Shown here one piece after another: positions 10,266-22,109 of a DNA stretch of 64,000 nucleotides (its first letter is position 1; the number at the start of each line of letters is the position of its first letter). The DNA is from Topomyia yanbarensis (taxonomy: Eukaryota > Arthropoda > Insecta > Diptera > Culicidae): the NCBI RefSeq assembly GCF_030247195.1, contig NC_080671.1:107433845-107497844 (forward strand), read 5' to 3'. The notes beneath the pieces were generated by a model. The model ran no database searches. It saw nothing but the letters and a program-made list of their open reading frames with translations, and was not told the origin of the DNA. A program made the position numbers and the translations under genes.

Positions 10266-10672
10266 CCCTCTAGTTCCCACCACCGCCTCTAGGCGGTCTC
10301 TATAAAAATCTAAATAAAACTACTAAAACATGATTGTATGTTGTCATCCGAACTAGCATTTCTTCCCAACACTCACACCTTTCATACGCACATATTGTTT
10401 GAATATTCGTAGCTTTCTGTCAAAGGAAATTGAAGCTTAAAGTTGAAAAGTCGAGGAAAACGTGGAAAAAAACTATTTTGTGTTTAGTGGTAATCTTCAT
10501 TAAACTAATTTTAACTATTTTTGGAAATTTCAACAACTAAAAAAATATTTTTGAGTAGCCTGTTACTAGCATTTCACTGTAGATGTTAATTTGTTTAGTG
10601 GAATAATTCGGAAGTTTAGCTTTTTTGGTAAAATACTTTGCCCGCCTAAAGGCGGTGTTGGGCACCTGAGCG
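10266..10672. mobile_element. TTAA-flanked MITE, piggyBac-like ends
   Basis: TTAA (10262-10265) precedes CCCTCTAGTTCCCACCACCGCCTCTAGGCGGT. At the far end CCCGCCTAAAGGCGGTGTTGGGCACCTGAG (10641-10670) is its inverted counterpart over about 30 bp. Each end contains an internal mini-palindrome (CCGCCTNTAGGCGG). TTAA plus a CCC-start TIR suggests mobilisation by a piggyBac-type transposase. The right-hand TTAA is no longer visible. There is no ORF. Confidence 0.65.
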
Positions 10673-10792
10673 AAAAAAAAAATCAGTCTTTAATGATTAC
10701 TTATCGTACCGAAACTAGCATTATGTGTAAATTTAGCTGAAAAGAAGCATGTTTTAAAAACTTTGGGTCCTTATCATTTAATAATATTTAGG

Positions 10793-11340
10793 GGAGTCTG
10801 GGGCTAGTTGCGGAAACTTTTTTCTCCTTTGGTGTTAGACATATAGTGCTGTCAGACGCTGTCTGAATGTCTGTGGTATCTTAGAAGAAGTTATTCAAAA
10901 CATAATGTTCTACAACTTTGTCGAAGACATCGACCCTCTAAAAAAATGTTAACCAAAAAATATTCTATGTAAAAAGTTGCTGAATAATATTGTGAACATA
11001 TCCTACGAAGAAATGCTGGCTCTAAAATGACATCTAAGACCTCAAATAGGTTTTGTCCCACATTTTTTGGATTGGTCCCACTGTGCGCCCTTTGCTAATA
11101 TTAAGCAGAAGTATCCAACTTTAAACGTTAATAACTATGGTTGGTTGGACTTCGACAAAGTCGTGCGGCAAAAGCTTCCTAGTTCTTTTCGTATTCAGAT
11201 GTTTACAGCGACCTCTAGCGGCGATTTTGTGAACTGCGAGTATTTCCCCATACATTTTGGTAAAAAAATCCATACGAATTTCAAGCTCTTTGGGGAGTGG
11301 TTTTGGTTAACCGATTTCGCCCAAGTTTTGATATTGTCTT
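10793..11340 (+). repeat. Interspersed repeat N, plus copy
   Basis: A non-coding repeat beginning near GGGGAGTCTGGGGCTAGTTGC. It includes TCTACAACTTTGTCGAAGAC (10910-10928) and TTTACAGCGACCTCTAGCGGC. Its inverted relative is at 6520-6835 and another relative is at 14930-15260. Open frames here are chance readings. Confidence 0.5.
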
Positions 11341-11688
11341 CTTTTCGTGATTTGGTAGGATGATGGGAGGTATACATTAGTTATATCATAGATAGTCGTT
11401 TTATTGTCACCCTGATCATAAGCTTCGTATTGATGAAATTATGTGTGTTTACAAAAAAATAGTTCACGCCAAAAATATAGAATTCGAACGTTTGGTTGGG
11501 TTATTTTGGTGGTTCCCGGAATATATTAAGTTTTTGTTATGATTCTTTTTCATAATTTGGGGACACACTGGTTTGCATTAACTACATCAACTAAAGTTAC
11601 CTAGATTAATATTTCGCAGCGCACCCTCTACTACCGTCACAATATTAATCGTTCATTCACCCACAGATTGACCACGACAGCTACTTAC

Positions 11689-11890
11689 CGAGATAGTTCT
11701 GACTGTTCTGCAGCTCAGTTACGGTGACATTGTACGCCCCAGCCGGAATCGTGGCCACGTGGACGTATCCGTTGACCTGCTGGCTCTTGGTGTAGATAGC
11801 GGAAACGGGCCGGCAAACGGCCGAGGTGCCACACCGCACAGCGCCATTATTCATAAACGTGCCGGATATCACGCCACTGTTGTGAACAGC
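11689..11890 (-). CDS. Internal exon: ADAMTS-type spacer domain
   Basis: A host exon of 202 nt. On the minus strand the acceptor is a pyrimidine tract ending CTTTTTTTCAG just above 11890 and the donor is GTAAGT at 11688-11683. It opens in phase 0 and closes in phase 1. It encodes AVHNSGVISGTFMNNG, then CGTSAVCRPVSAIYTK, then GYVHVATIPAGAYNVTVTEL and ends NYL plus the first base (G) of the next codon. The GY..V..IPAGA..I.V.E......YLA pattern is what I recall for the spacer-1 domain of ADAMTS, ADAMTS-like and papilin proteins, which are secreted matrix proteins. The preceding cysteines fit the Cys-rich to spacer boundary. A split GC(N) codon would give NYLA. It follows the 12.7-kb exon in phase. 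Which ADAMTS-family member this is cannot be said from one exon. Confidence 0.8.
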
Positions 11891-12744
11891 CTGAAAAAAA
11901 GTTAGAGAAATGGGAATTAGCTTTAACACAAACCGTGCCAAACAGTTTTTTTTACTAGTTGGGTCGTATGCAAAATTTGCGTGACATTTTTTTTTTCTCC
12001 TTCGAGGTTTCTAGCCTCACAGCTGGTGGTCGTAAGAAAGAGATTTCGGAAAGTGACCGCCTGGAAGCCGCAGTGCCATTCGGTGGAAGAAAAAATGAGG
12101 TGGTTTTTGCGATTTTCCATTCGGGCGGGCACGGAGCTTCGGTAGGGAGAAAGTTTCCCTGTTCTTGGTCAACTTTGCGAAACCACAGGCGATGGCAAAG
12201 AATGTGATTTTGGTTCAGGATATAAACTTTATCTTCGAAGAATGCTTGACGTTTTTGCTGTCGCTCTGCTTGAATATTCACTTCGATAAATCTTGTGCTA
12301 CCAGGTGTTGCAAAGAACCTTATCCTGGTTTTGCTATGTTCTTTTTTTTTTGGTTTGACTGCGGATGAATGATTTGAAGACGCGGTAAGTAAATAAAGTG
12401 TTTCTTTGTCGGGTGAATTGATGTAGGTTAAGTATTCAGGATACAGTCTTGGTCGAAAAAACGGTTCAATGCGGTTTATCATCATGATCAAGGTGGAATA
12501 TATGTTGATGTTGGTGCTTATTTATTCTTGGTGATCCAACTTTTAGTAGTAGTCTCCACTAGGAAAATATGTCGGTTTGTCTCACTTTGAGGTTTTTGCG
12601 TATAATTTTTTTTTATTACTGCTATTGTAATACTTTTGGAGTTTAGATTGAATGCTTTGACAAATAATTTATTACAATGATGTGCGGCGAATTTTGAGAG
12701 CAAACATTTTTTTTCATTCCAAAACAATCTGCAATAATACCCAC
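11891..12744 (-). other. Intron 2 of the spacer-domain gene
   Basis: It lies between the donor at 12744 and the acceptor at 11891 on the minus strand (about 850 bp). A GC-richer block (about 12000-12200) has open frames in several phases but nothing recognisable. Confidence 0.5.
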
Positions 12745-12822
12745 CGTTCCGCAGTGCTGTTGAAACATGAATACTCCATCACTTGAATAGAAAATGTGTC
12801 TTTGGTTGGCCTCCAGGAAAGG
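12745..12822 (-). CDS. Short exon 2 of the spacer-domain gene
   Basis: The minus-strand donor GTGGGT (12744-12739) follows ...CAC TGC GGA ACG in phase 0, matching the phase-0 acceptor of the next exon. The frame reads PFLEANQRHIFY and SSDGVFMFQQHCGT. An in-frame stop lies 12 codons upstream of the assigned start, so the exon is short. The first AG after the pyrimidine-rich tract (TCTTTTCTTCGACC) gives start 12822 and 26 codons; an alternative AG would start at 12810. Joined to exon 1 it places the likely signal-peptidase site after LEA. No domain is recognised in this piece alone. Its reality rests on phase agreement and protein-like content. Confidence 0.55.
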
Positions 12823-15736
12823 CTCAGGGGTTGGTCGAAGAAAAGATTATTCATCGGTAAGAAAGCCGACAAGGATCACATCTTCAGCAGAAGAATGATG
12901 AAAATTGCATGGACACGGCAAAGACGACGACCGAGGGTGACGGTGAGAGGACACAAGCACAAAGGCAACAGTGGCAGTATGCTATGTAGATAAAAATTTA
13001 AACTTTGCGGCTTATCATTTTCAGCCCTTCGAGGCGAAACTGTGTGTGTGTTTGCATTTAATTTCCTTCCACTGTTATTCATAATTGCGCTCTATTATGT
13101 GTGGATGTATACCTACTTATCCTCTCCAACTAGGTCATATCTGGTTAATGGTGCCATTTCTCGATTAAGAAAGTGAAGACATTGCTCCAAAGCTGACAGA
13201 GATCACCCCTAGGAAATGAAATTTTCAACTCAAAATTGGTAGAACTTTTTTTCCTCTCAGACGTAATAGAAGTTCGTTTAGTCGTACCATATTTTCCTTG
13301 AAAATTTAAATATAAAATAAAATACTGTGGGAAATTCTCAACCAGCAACCCGAAAACTGGTTTTCAGCGAAAACCGGTTTTCATCCAGTGAAGAAATTGG
13401 CCGTAGGTCAGACAGCTTACATATCAGCAATTCCATGAAAAAAGTTATACGATCTCTCAGAATTTAATATTTTTTGCAGAATCCTTATCCTTATCGAAAA
13501 ATATTAGGCACGTATTGTTTTATTTCCTTGTTTTACTGGTCAGGAAAATCGTGATTTTTGAAAAGTTTATTGTTTTAAAAATTCATAACTTCTGAACCGC
13601 TGAACTACTTCAATATTTTCAGTTAAAAGACAATTTAATTCTGCATAACGTACTGAAAAATTAGGCTGGCGGCTTCAGATGTTCTGAAGAAATAATTTTT
13701 TAAAAATGAAAAAATTATTTCACCTCCACGTATAAACCACACATGCAAGAAGACGATGAAGACGCATGGTAGTTCATCTCCATCGAGTCACAGCGGCTGC
13801 GACTAACGAAATCTATGAGTTACATACAAACTGCGTGCAACATTCGTTTCAGTCTGGAGGCCGTAAAACGTAGAGACAATTTCAGATATTGCAGATCCTG
13901 CCCTCACCTTACGTTCAAAATATTTTTACCGAGTGTCAACTTTTACTAGACTCATCTCTTCTTTATTTGGATGGAAAACAGCTCCCACCTAGCTTCCAGC
14001 AAATCATTGCCGTCATCAATTGAAGCATTGAGTGTTGTAGAAATTTTGAATTATTTAATGCTACCCTTTATCACTTGGAGCTATGCTCGAATTTGAAAAA
14101 AGAGTCACGATTTTTTACCTACTTACTGAGACAAAAAACATGTTTTTTTTTTATTTTTTAACGACATTCAATTAGCTAGAGATTACTATGTAGGAAAAGT
14201 TATGAAAACTGGAGTCATAGTACTCTAGTGAGAGCTAGGATGTGAAATATATATTTTAAATCCTACAGACTAATCTATTGTATTGTGTTGACAGGAGTCG
14301 AGCATAGGCAGCATAACTACGAATCACTCAAGTCTACCAACATGTCTACTATAAAAGTATTTTGAATTTCATGTAAAAATTATCTTTGTTCCAGTACCGA
14401 GTAAATTGGAAGTACTTTGGAGCAAACCGGTAGAAAGGTGTCCCGGTAAACGCTTTTTGTTCTTCCTTCGGTATTATTGGTACAATTGAATTTTCCAGTT
14501 TTCAACTGCATAGATAATATTAAATCAAATATCAAATTGGTGTAAATAGAAGCGAGTATTTTCTGTTGATGTTTTCTCCGGAAACCCCTAGATGGATCAA
14601 TACTCGATAGCCGCCTATGGCATTTAAAACTATGGGGTCATCTACACGCTCAATTCAGTTCGATAATTTCCGCACAGCTGAAAAGTCAGTAAATTTGTTC
14701 AAAGCATAGTGGCCCTATTTTACTGATTTCCAGCGATATATTTTCCGAGTTTAAGCAAAACAAACGTCACTTCTACTGAGATCTCGGTAAAAGCTTTGTT
14801 TGCTGAGTGCTCGTCTGTGTAAAACTCGCTAAAAGTTGCGAAAAAAGGTGAGATTCGGTAGAACAAAATCAAGTGTGTAGAATTAGACTGCCCAGAAAAT
14901 AATAAATTTTTGAAAACTCATTCGGCCCACCCCTGAGTCGATTCCTAGTTGCACCAGAAGTCCTTGCACCAAATTTGAAGCAAATCTGACAACTCTAGCT
15001 ACCGGAACAACGTGCCTGAAGTTTGTATGGGTTTTTTCCACAATTTACATGGAGAAACTTCACTAGCTTGCATTTTCGCTGCTAAGTGGCACTGTATACA
15101 TTGTATTATTACTATAAGTGAGAATAATAAAGATAATTTAATTCTCTACAACTTTGTCGAAGACTACAAGTCAATCTGGTTTTGTTAAAAGAAGTTATTT
15201 AACTTTTAAAAATGGTTAGATTTAGCTCAATAGAATGTCCAGAAGAATTGAGTGATGGAAAATAAAAGTCGCAAAGGCAGAACATGCTCCGTAAAACCTG
15301 GTTCAAATATATTAGAATAAAACAACCGGATATACATTTCAAGCATAAAAATCTGACTGTGACTTTCCTTTCTAAGAGTCGGATAAAAAAAACCTTCAGT
15401 ATAAAAACTGGAAAAATATATTCGATACTTACACAGTAGTTTTTGTTAGCCGACTTCTAATCTTGAACATCACGATATATGGATGCTCCTGCGAACGATT
15501 TATGTATTTTAATCAATTTTTATACTGGAGATTCATCCTTGCCGAGTTTTACGGGTGAACATTTTTTAAGCGGTTCTTATGCTGAACGATCTCTGTCCGA
15601 TTTTTACCCTTGAAGTTTATTTCCAATTTTTAAATTCTAATATATTTGAAACGGGAGCTACGAAGCATGTTCTGTCCTTGCGACTTATTTTCGGTCGCTC
15701 AATTGTAGTACATAATACGAGTTATGTGGAAGGTAC
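12823..15736 (-). other. Intron 1 of the spacer-domain gene, distal part
   Basis: AT-rich DNA without a recognisable exon. 14930-15260 carries a relative of interspersed repeat N (TCTACAACTTTGTCGAAGAC at 15145-15164). Confidence 0.45.
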
Positions 15737-17200
15737 AGCAGCTGGTGTTATTGCCAGTACAAGAAAAGCCACCGGCCGATCCAGCCTCATATAGGCCTAT
15801 ATATCTGCTGGATACACTCGGAAAACTTCTGGAAAGAATCATTCTTAGCATGGAGGGCGAGCACGAACTGTCCAAGATGCAGTTCGGATCCCGGAAGGAA
15901 GCATCAACAGTGAACGCAATTCGGATAGTACTCGAGAGTCCGGAGAAGGCATCTAAACGTAAGCGAAGATGAAATCGATACTGTGCTGTGGTCACAATAG
16001 ATCTGAAGAATGCATTTAACAGCGCCAGCTCGGGAGCCATCGCCGCAGCGCTGCACAGAATGATGGTCCCCAAGCATCTATGCTAGATCCTGAGGAGCTA
16101 CTTCTAGAGCAGAGTGCTGCTATACAAGGCGAACGAAGGGCAGAAGTCAATGCGAGTAACGTTTCTCGGGGCTCCATTCTCGATCCAACTCTTTGGAACG
16201 GGAGATATGATGGGTCTTGATACTGCAGTTGCCCAGTAAAGTCAAAATTGTGGGTTTCGCTGATGACGTGTCACTAACGGTAATGGATGAGACACTTGAA
16301 GTAGTGGAGATGCTTGTGACGGAGACAATGGGCGCGATCGAGAACTGGATGAACGGGGTCAAACTGCAGATAGCTAACCACAAAGCGGAAGTGTTGTCAG
16401 CAACTGCAAAGTGGTTCAGCGGATGCAGATCTAAGTTGAATGACACATGATTGCATCGAAGCGTGCACTGAAGCAATTGGTGATAGTCGACAACCGGTTG
16501 AGTTTCAGCAACTACGTCGACTATGCTTGCGAAAGGTTGGCGAAGGCAACGAACCGAATAGCGAGAATCATGTCAAACGTCAGCGGTCCGAGAAGCAGCA
16601 CGAGACGTCTTCTATCTACTGTTTCGCCATCGATACTCCGATATGGTGTTCCTGCCTGGGGTGCTGCGCTGGAAACCAAGCGGAACTGTGAAAAGCTGAA
16701 CAGGACATTCCGGCTGATAGGCGTACGAGTACGTATGTACGTACGTACGTACGAGCGCGTACATCATCGGAGGTAATATGCGTGATCGGCGGGATGATTC
16801 TCATCTACATCACCCTGGCGTAGAATATCGAAGGCTACAATCGGAGAAACGTCAGAAACGTGAGGAAAATGGTGAAAACCGATTCGATGGCGACTTGGAA
16901 GCAGGTATGGGACAATACAGAGAATAGAAAGTGAGTCTACTGGCTTATCCCAAACCTGCCAATGTGGGTCAATAGAAAGCACGGAGCAGAGAACAGCTCC
17001 TGTCAAGCCACAGCTCCTGCAGGAAGTATCTTTATCGGTTCAGGTACGCAACGCCACCATTTTTCCCGTAGTGTGAGAACGTCGAGGAGACACCGAAGCA
17101 TGTGGTGTTCGAATGTCAGAGGTTCGAAGCAACGCAACGCAACACGTGGAACGCGGTCAACAGAGTGGTGACATCGTGACCGCCTTACAGCGGAAATGGC
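15737..17200 (+). pseudogene. R1-clade non-LTR retrotransposon, decayed copy 3
   Basis: Plus strand, antisense to the host gene. Alignable from the RT segment (DPASYRPIYLLDTLGKLLERII) through LKNAFNSA, the catalytic FADD (16256-16267) and the C-terminal part with STRRLLS, SILRYGVPAWGAAL and a last weak match to the zinc region (TPKHVVFECQRF near 17090). Several frameshifts and stops break it (for example near 15971, 16083 and 16239). The FAxD palm residues survive. A GTAC repeat has expanded at about 16733-16756 inside the coding part. It is 5' truncated, lacks the endonuclease and differs clearly from copies 1 and 2, so it is older or from a sister lineage. Confidence 0.85.
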
Positions 17201-17700
17201 TTGATGAACAGAGAGCAACGGTTTCGGGAGAGCAATCACCGTCGAGAAACTCTCCGCCGGAGTACGCTAGATCCACCGCCAAGGACTAGTCGAGTAGACT
17301 GCGACAGCGAACCGGACGCCACTCTCCACCCGAAATCGCCGAACCGACCACGACACCTTACCAGTTTTTCCGATAGAAATATAGCAAAAACCACAGAAGA
17401 ATCGGTATCGGGAGAACTTCTTTCGCCGGATAACTCTCCGTCAGCGTAAGTTAGATTCATCGCCGGGGACTAGACTGAGTAGACTGCAACGAGACACCAC
17501 CAGTCACTGGTAGTTGGGACGCCAGCGAATCGGATGTCTTGCTCCGCCGGAATCGCCGAACTGACCTCGGCACTTGGCTTGGCTTCGGGAGAACTTCTCT
17601 CGCCAGGGAACTCACCGTTGGAGTAAGCCAGGTTCATCGTCGGGGACTAGACCGAGTAGTTTGCGAACAGCGGGTTTAGCGGGTCGGGTTGCCCAAATCC
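17201..17700 (+). repeat. 3' UTR repeats of retrotransposon copy 3
   Basis: Degenerate tandem modules such as GATCCACCGCCAAGGACTAGTCGAGTAGAC and GTTCATCGTCGGGGACTAGACCGAGTAG match the 3' region of copies 1 and 2. The element ends near 17700. No AC tract is visible at its end, unlike the other two. Confidence 0.7.
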
Positions 17701-18785
17701 GCTACCTAAGTTGTTGGTTTTTGTACGTTTTTTTCTGCTAAGAATGTTGTAAACTTTTTTTCTACTCTCTAAAAGAACACACAGTATAACTATAATCGAA
17801 GGTAGTAGATAAGTAAGATAGACAGCACCACAATTCTCACTTTGCGCAAATGAATTTTCACCCGTATTTCACTGTTATAAAAACAGTAGAACGACACTAG
17901 CTTTTAATCGCAGATTATTTTAAAGTGCGGTGCAGTAAAAATACGCACATGTGCAGTAAGTAGAACTTTTGAATAATATAAAGTATTTTCATTGAAACTA
18001 AATTAGCCATAGAAGGAAGCCATTATAAACACATACCGAACAGCCTTGGACACAAACACAACAAAAAAACTAACCGTTTTAGTGAGTACAAAAAACCACA
18101 GACAAACAGACAACGGTAATGGAAATATTTTCATTTTATAGACTCCTTGATAAAGGTGAAACTAAATCATTGAAACCGTCGGATTAAGAAGCAATGCTTC
18201 GCTTTAGCTGTTTTATTTTGACTGATTCAGTCGAGAACATCCTCAGCACAATCAACAACAGTCATCAAACAACTTAAAGATATATTCAATGGATCGCTGA
18301 AATTTTTCCATGTCGGCTGGGTGGCATAAAATTGGGCATCGACGCGCGGTCAACATGTTTTCGTAAATTAGCTAAAAATATTTCTTGTTTAGGGACCTGG
18401 CTCTAGGCCACTTTTTCATTCAACAGCTTATCTTCAATCCGCGATGGGAAATGTTTTCAAAAGACGCGAAACGTGATGCCCATCAATTCATCCGACCCAT
18501 CCGTTGGCTATCATAACCAGATTACGAATTTCAAGCAAGCGAAGCTTTTACAAAGCTATTATCGCTCAATTAAATTATTCAAATTACTCCTTCAACAACT
18601 TTGCCTCTCGTAGAACATTTTTCAACCGCACCGTAGTTCGCTAACTGCTCCACTCCGTCGCGGTGGTAGCTTGTACCTCTAGCTATAATAGCCCATATAT
18701 ATATACATAGTAATAGAATGCTTAAGGATTGTGTGTGGTGACTTGCAATCCGTTCAGTTCGGTCCAAGAGATGCACTATACTTAC
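17701..18785 (-). other. Intron 1 of the spacer-domain gene, proximal part
   Basis: AT-rich, no gene seen. It runs up to the GTAAGT donor at 18785. Confidence 0.45.
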
Positions 18786-18833
18786 CACAAGTAGCGTAGC
18801 TATGATCTGCAGCAATGAATTTTTAACAAACAT
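18786..18833 (-). CDS. First coding exon: signal peptide
   Basis: Minus strand: ATG in an A-rich context (TTTTAAATG), sixteen codons MFVKNSLLQIIATLLV, then a near-consensus donor GTAAGTAT (18785-18778) in phase 0. A basic N-terminus plus hydrophobic core is a classic signal peptide, which suits a secreted matrix protein. The next in-phase exons are 12745-12822 and 11689-11890. The stretch upstream to about 19.46 kb reads like an insect 5' UTR (A-rich, GTGAAAA-type sequence). Confidence 0.6.
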
Positions 18834-19460
18834 TTAAAATTTTCCTCTTCGGCACCGGTCGGAATGGGCTGAGACCAGCAGGTGGGCGCCCCGGTCCTGC
18901 GACTGTGGGAGGGATTATAAAGTATTCACGAACTTTGTGCCACTTTTCCCTTGGCTTCTTTCTTCGGCATCACTTTTTCACCAACTTCGAGAGAACACTT
19001 CCGCCGATTCTTCCGAGTGTGCCGCTTTTGCACTGTATTTTTCTAAGTTGTTGCTTTGCTTTCCTGCTTAATGGATTTAATTATACCCCAAGTTATAATT
19101 CAATTTTAACAACCACGCAGTACACAACTTTGGCGCACATTTGCTTGGTTCTGATTTTTTTTTCTGCCTTTTTCCTGCTCTCCGTATTACGGCCGGATAT
19201 TGCTGGAGGAGAAATTTTGCTTCACTTATTTTCACATATGCACATATCTTTCTTCACAGCTGACGTGGTGCTTTTGCGAAAAGTTTTCCTTGCTGAAAAC
19301 GGATACTTGCACTTAACACACTCATTTAATGATTATCGCCATCGAGGTATGTAATGCGGTTCTAAAGGAAGGAAGTAAACTATCTATTAATTGAAACTTT
19401 GCGAAAAAGAAAGTTATGCGTTCTGAGTAATAGTAATGCGAGCTGAAGAGACTCCCACGA
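18834..19460 (-). other. Probable 5' UTR with upstream ORFs
   Basis: Between the putative promoter and the signal-peptide ATG. One upstream ORF begins ATG CCG AAG AAA GAA (18970 downward), 14 codons ending TGA. Overlapping it in another frame, without its own ATG, is a proline-rich reading (EYFIIPPTVAGPGRPPAGLS) that stays open to about 18830. Upstream ORFs can lower translation of the main ORF. The 149-codon frame on the plus strand here is a by-product of base composition. Confidence 0.4.
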
Positions 19461-19479
19461 TGTAGTGAGTGGGCCTGTT

Positions 19480-19510
19480 TGTATATTTATAGTATAGTAT
19501 AGTATAGTAC
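19480..19510 (-). promoter_or_regulatory. TATA-like core promoter candidate
   Basis: Minus strand: four TATAG-type repeats lead into CTATAAATATAC, with an initiator-like CTCACTA about 25 bp downstream. It is in the right place and orientation for the secreted-protein gene, but the TATA lies in a simple repeat, so support is modest. Confidence 0.3.
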
Positions 19511-20964
19511 TTATCAAATGGCACTAGTAGATATCAATCAAATATGGATTTCAAGGCAGATCATCTATTGAAACTAGCTTTTTAAGTAGTAGATAGGAGC
19601 TATATTTTAATGCAAACAAAATTATTTATGAAGTTTCAAATAATACATTTCGCTATGTTTTAGTTGCCTGTAATGAAATAAATATCGGTTTTTTGATAGA
19701 TATCAAGATTCTGAGGGTATATTCAATCTAACTGCCTAAAAAATTAAAGGGTTGTGTACAGGACACGACCACAGTGACATTAAAAATGTAGCTTTTTTTT
19801 AAGAGCGTGCAATATAAATACGAATGTACGAATTTTAATCTATCACAACTATCCACTCCCGTTCTAACTTACTCTCCTGCTCCCATATATTACAATTTGA
19901 TATACACCCGCTCCATTACAATATAATTTATTGAAGGTCATTTAACAGTAACAGAATTTTAAAACCAAGATCAACGCCATGCTCTCTGCTATACTTTTAA
20001 ACTAATCTATTATTTCAATTAATCAATTATCTCACTAGCTGATTGGCATTGTTTATCTGATCAAACTAGTAAAAAACGGCTGGTCTGTCCATATATTTAA
20101 AATGAGTAGCTCCATATTAGGAATTGTGATGAGGAAGCCCACGTTCAACAAAGGAAATACTCAATACTCCGCGAAATTGCACTTTCCAATTAAATTTTCA
20201 ATAATATACTAATGAACTTATGTAAACAGTCTTTAGGTTAAGTATTTCTTAATCGATTAATGAAATGAAATTATTTAATAAATTACAGTGTTGTTAAACC
20301 GGTTTTGAATTTGAAACTAAAACAATGAACTTAGTGCATGTTTTATAGAGGTGTTTCAATGTGGAACTAGAACTGAGCTGAATCCCCAATGGAGCGGTCT
20401 GTTTGAAAATTTACATTGGTATACTCCATCGTTCTATTTGTTGGTTAGTTTCAAACACGTTTAGAACGTGTTTTAAGTACACAGAGCAGGACAGATACTC
20501 AGACTAATAATAATCCCACTTTTCAAATCATTCTGTGACACTCAGGCCCGTAGCGTGCGTGCATTAGGAGGGCGCTAAAATCTTGATCTGCTTTAACAAA
20601 CAAGTGGAACAAATGGAATGATATAAAATAAATCAGAATAAGTGTGGCCTTTTCAGGAAAACAGTAATTTTTTGTCCAAAAGTCAAACTGATAAAGGAAG
20701 CCAATGTAAACACCAAAGGGAAGCAAAACTGAGAATTCGTCAAAGACCACTCCACGGCCCTGTCAGACCTATTCAGATGTCCCCAAGCGGATCGTCAGAG
20801 TTGAGCCAAGAGAGCATAATAATTTCTCGTGGAGAATGGTGTATATCTCTTTAGTATTTCTGAAAAAACGAGCTTAAAGTTTCTTTCAAGGAAATGCTTT
20901 AGATTATCTCTGGCGCTTTATGTACGCCGGGCAGGGTAATAGATGATGTCGACTCTCTCAACGT
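19511..20964. other. AT-rich intergenic, no gene
   Basis: Nothing recognised. A CAGGCCCGTAGCGTGCG segment near 20543 resembles a worn TE terminus. Confidence 0.3.
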
Positions 20965-22027
20965 CTTCCCAAATGAACACCGTATACAATGTTCGCTCTG
21001 GTTCTGTTCTCATATTAAACCCATACTTCGTGTACAAACTCAAACACGCTATTTACCAAAACACAACCGAACCACATGTACGTACACGGTGTGCGTACAC
21101 ATAGGTTCGTGGCACCAGTTTTCTCTTTCTCACTGTTATCATCACTAGCGGTGACTCTTTTTGCCTTGTGCGAATCGTTCTCGTGTACGCACCCGCACTC
21201 AGATGTTTGAGCTAGAGTTTGTACATCGTTCGCTTGGGTTTGATGTTCGAGGCGAACCTCTAGATCGAGACGAAGCATGTTTGAGGCACAGTGTATAGAG
21301 AACAGTTGCGCAAAGGGTGAAGTAAAAAAAGCCTACCTATTGAGCACAATTGGAATCCAGCTCTGATACTTTTGCTGCAGGCAAAGCTGGATACTAATTT
21401 TGCTCGATAGGTAGACTTTTTTTGGCTTCACTATCTGCACACTCTTTGCGTACCTTTATACTAAGGCCCTTGGTTTGAGGTTGAACGCGTGCACGAAATT
21501 TTGCACACAGGTACAAACGTGTCGATATTCATAGGAAGTCTGCTCTCCACAATAAGCACAGTCTTGTCGAACAAGACGTAAACAGGCAAAGCAGTTCCAC
21601 CAAAGGTCACCCGATCCGAGAGTGTAGAAACATATTATTTTGCCAGTCTTCCCATGAACATCGATAAGTTTGCATTTTCGTGCACGCGTTCAACCTCAAA
21701 CTTACTTTGCCTTTGTGTACAGGTTCGCCTCGAACACCGATCCCAAGCGAACGATGTGCAAACTTAGGTTTAAACACCGTGTATGTACACCGTGTGCACA
21801 CAAAACAGAATGATTCAACACTAGTGATGATGAGTGATAGAAAGAGAAAACTAGTGTCAAGAACCTGCGTGCACGAACACCGCGTACGTACATGGGGTTC
21901 GGTTGTGCAGACGAACATGTGTACGTGTTTTGGTACGCATTAGCGCGTTCGAGTTTGCACACGAAATGTGGGTTTAGGATGAGCACAGAACTAGAGCGAA
22001 CATGGTGTTCGATGTTCATTTGGGAAG
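20965..22027. mobile_element. Foldback element with ~330-bp inverted arms
   Basis: The arms are 20965-21290 (CTTCCCAAATGAACACCG...) and 21700-22027 (...GTTCATTTGGGAAG), related as diverged inverted repeats along their whole length. Both are rich in GTAC and CGTGTAC motifs. The loop (21300-21700) contains a separate palindromic MITE. No transposase was found, so this is a non-autonomous foldback. Frames through the arms are accidental. Confidence 0.8.
21308..21450. mobile_element. Palindromic MITE nested in the foldback loop
   Basis: GCGCAAAGGGTGAAG...CCTACCTATTGAGCACAATTGG pairs with AATTTTGCTCGATAGGTAG...CACACTCTTTGCG around a short loop near 21370-21380. Both arms are intact enough to show insertion later than the host foldback. 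Confidence 0.7.
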
Positions 22028-22109
22028 TCTGTATTTTGACAAGTCCCTTACGGTTGTCATTCAAAATCTTCGCTCAATGGATCAAGAGTTCTTTGAAACA
22101 GCCGATCGG

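Noticed and set aside
11955..12491. 178-codon minus frame as an exon
   Set aside because: No convincing splice sites in phase with neighbours, several overlapping open frames, low-complexity KKK/FFF runs; it falls in the intron between two phased exons.
18905..19354. 149-codon hydrophobic open frame on the plus strand
   Set aside because: It lies antisense to a stretch that reads as a 5' UTR on the minus strand, is very rich in Phe/Leu from A-rich antisense DNA, and has no recognisable domain.
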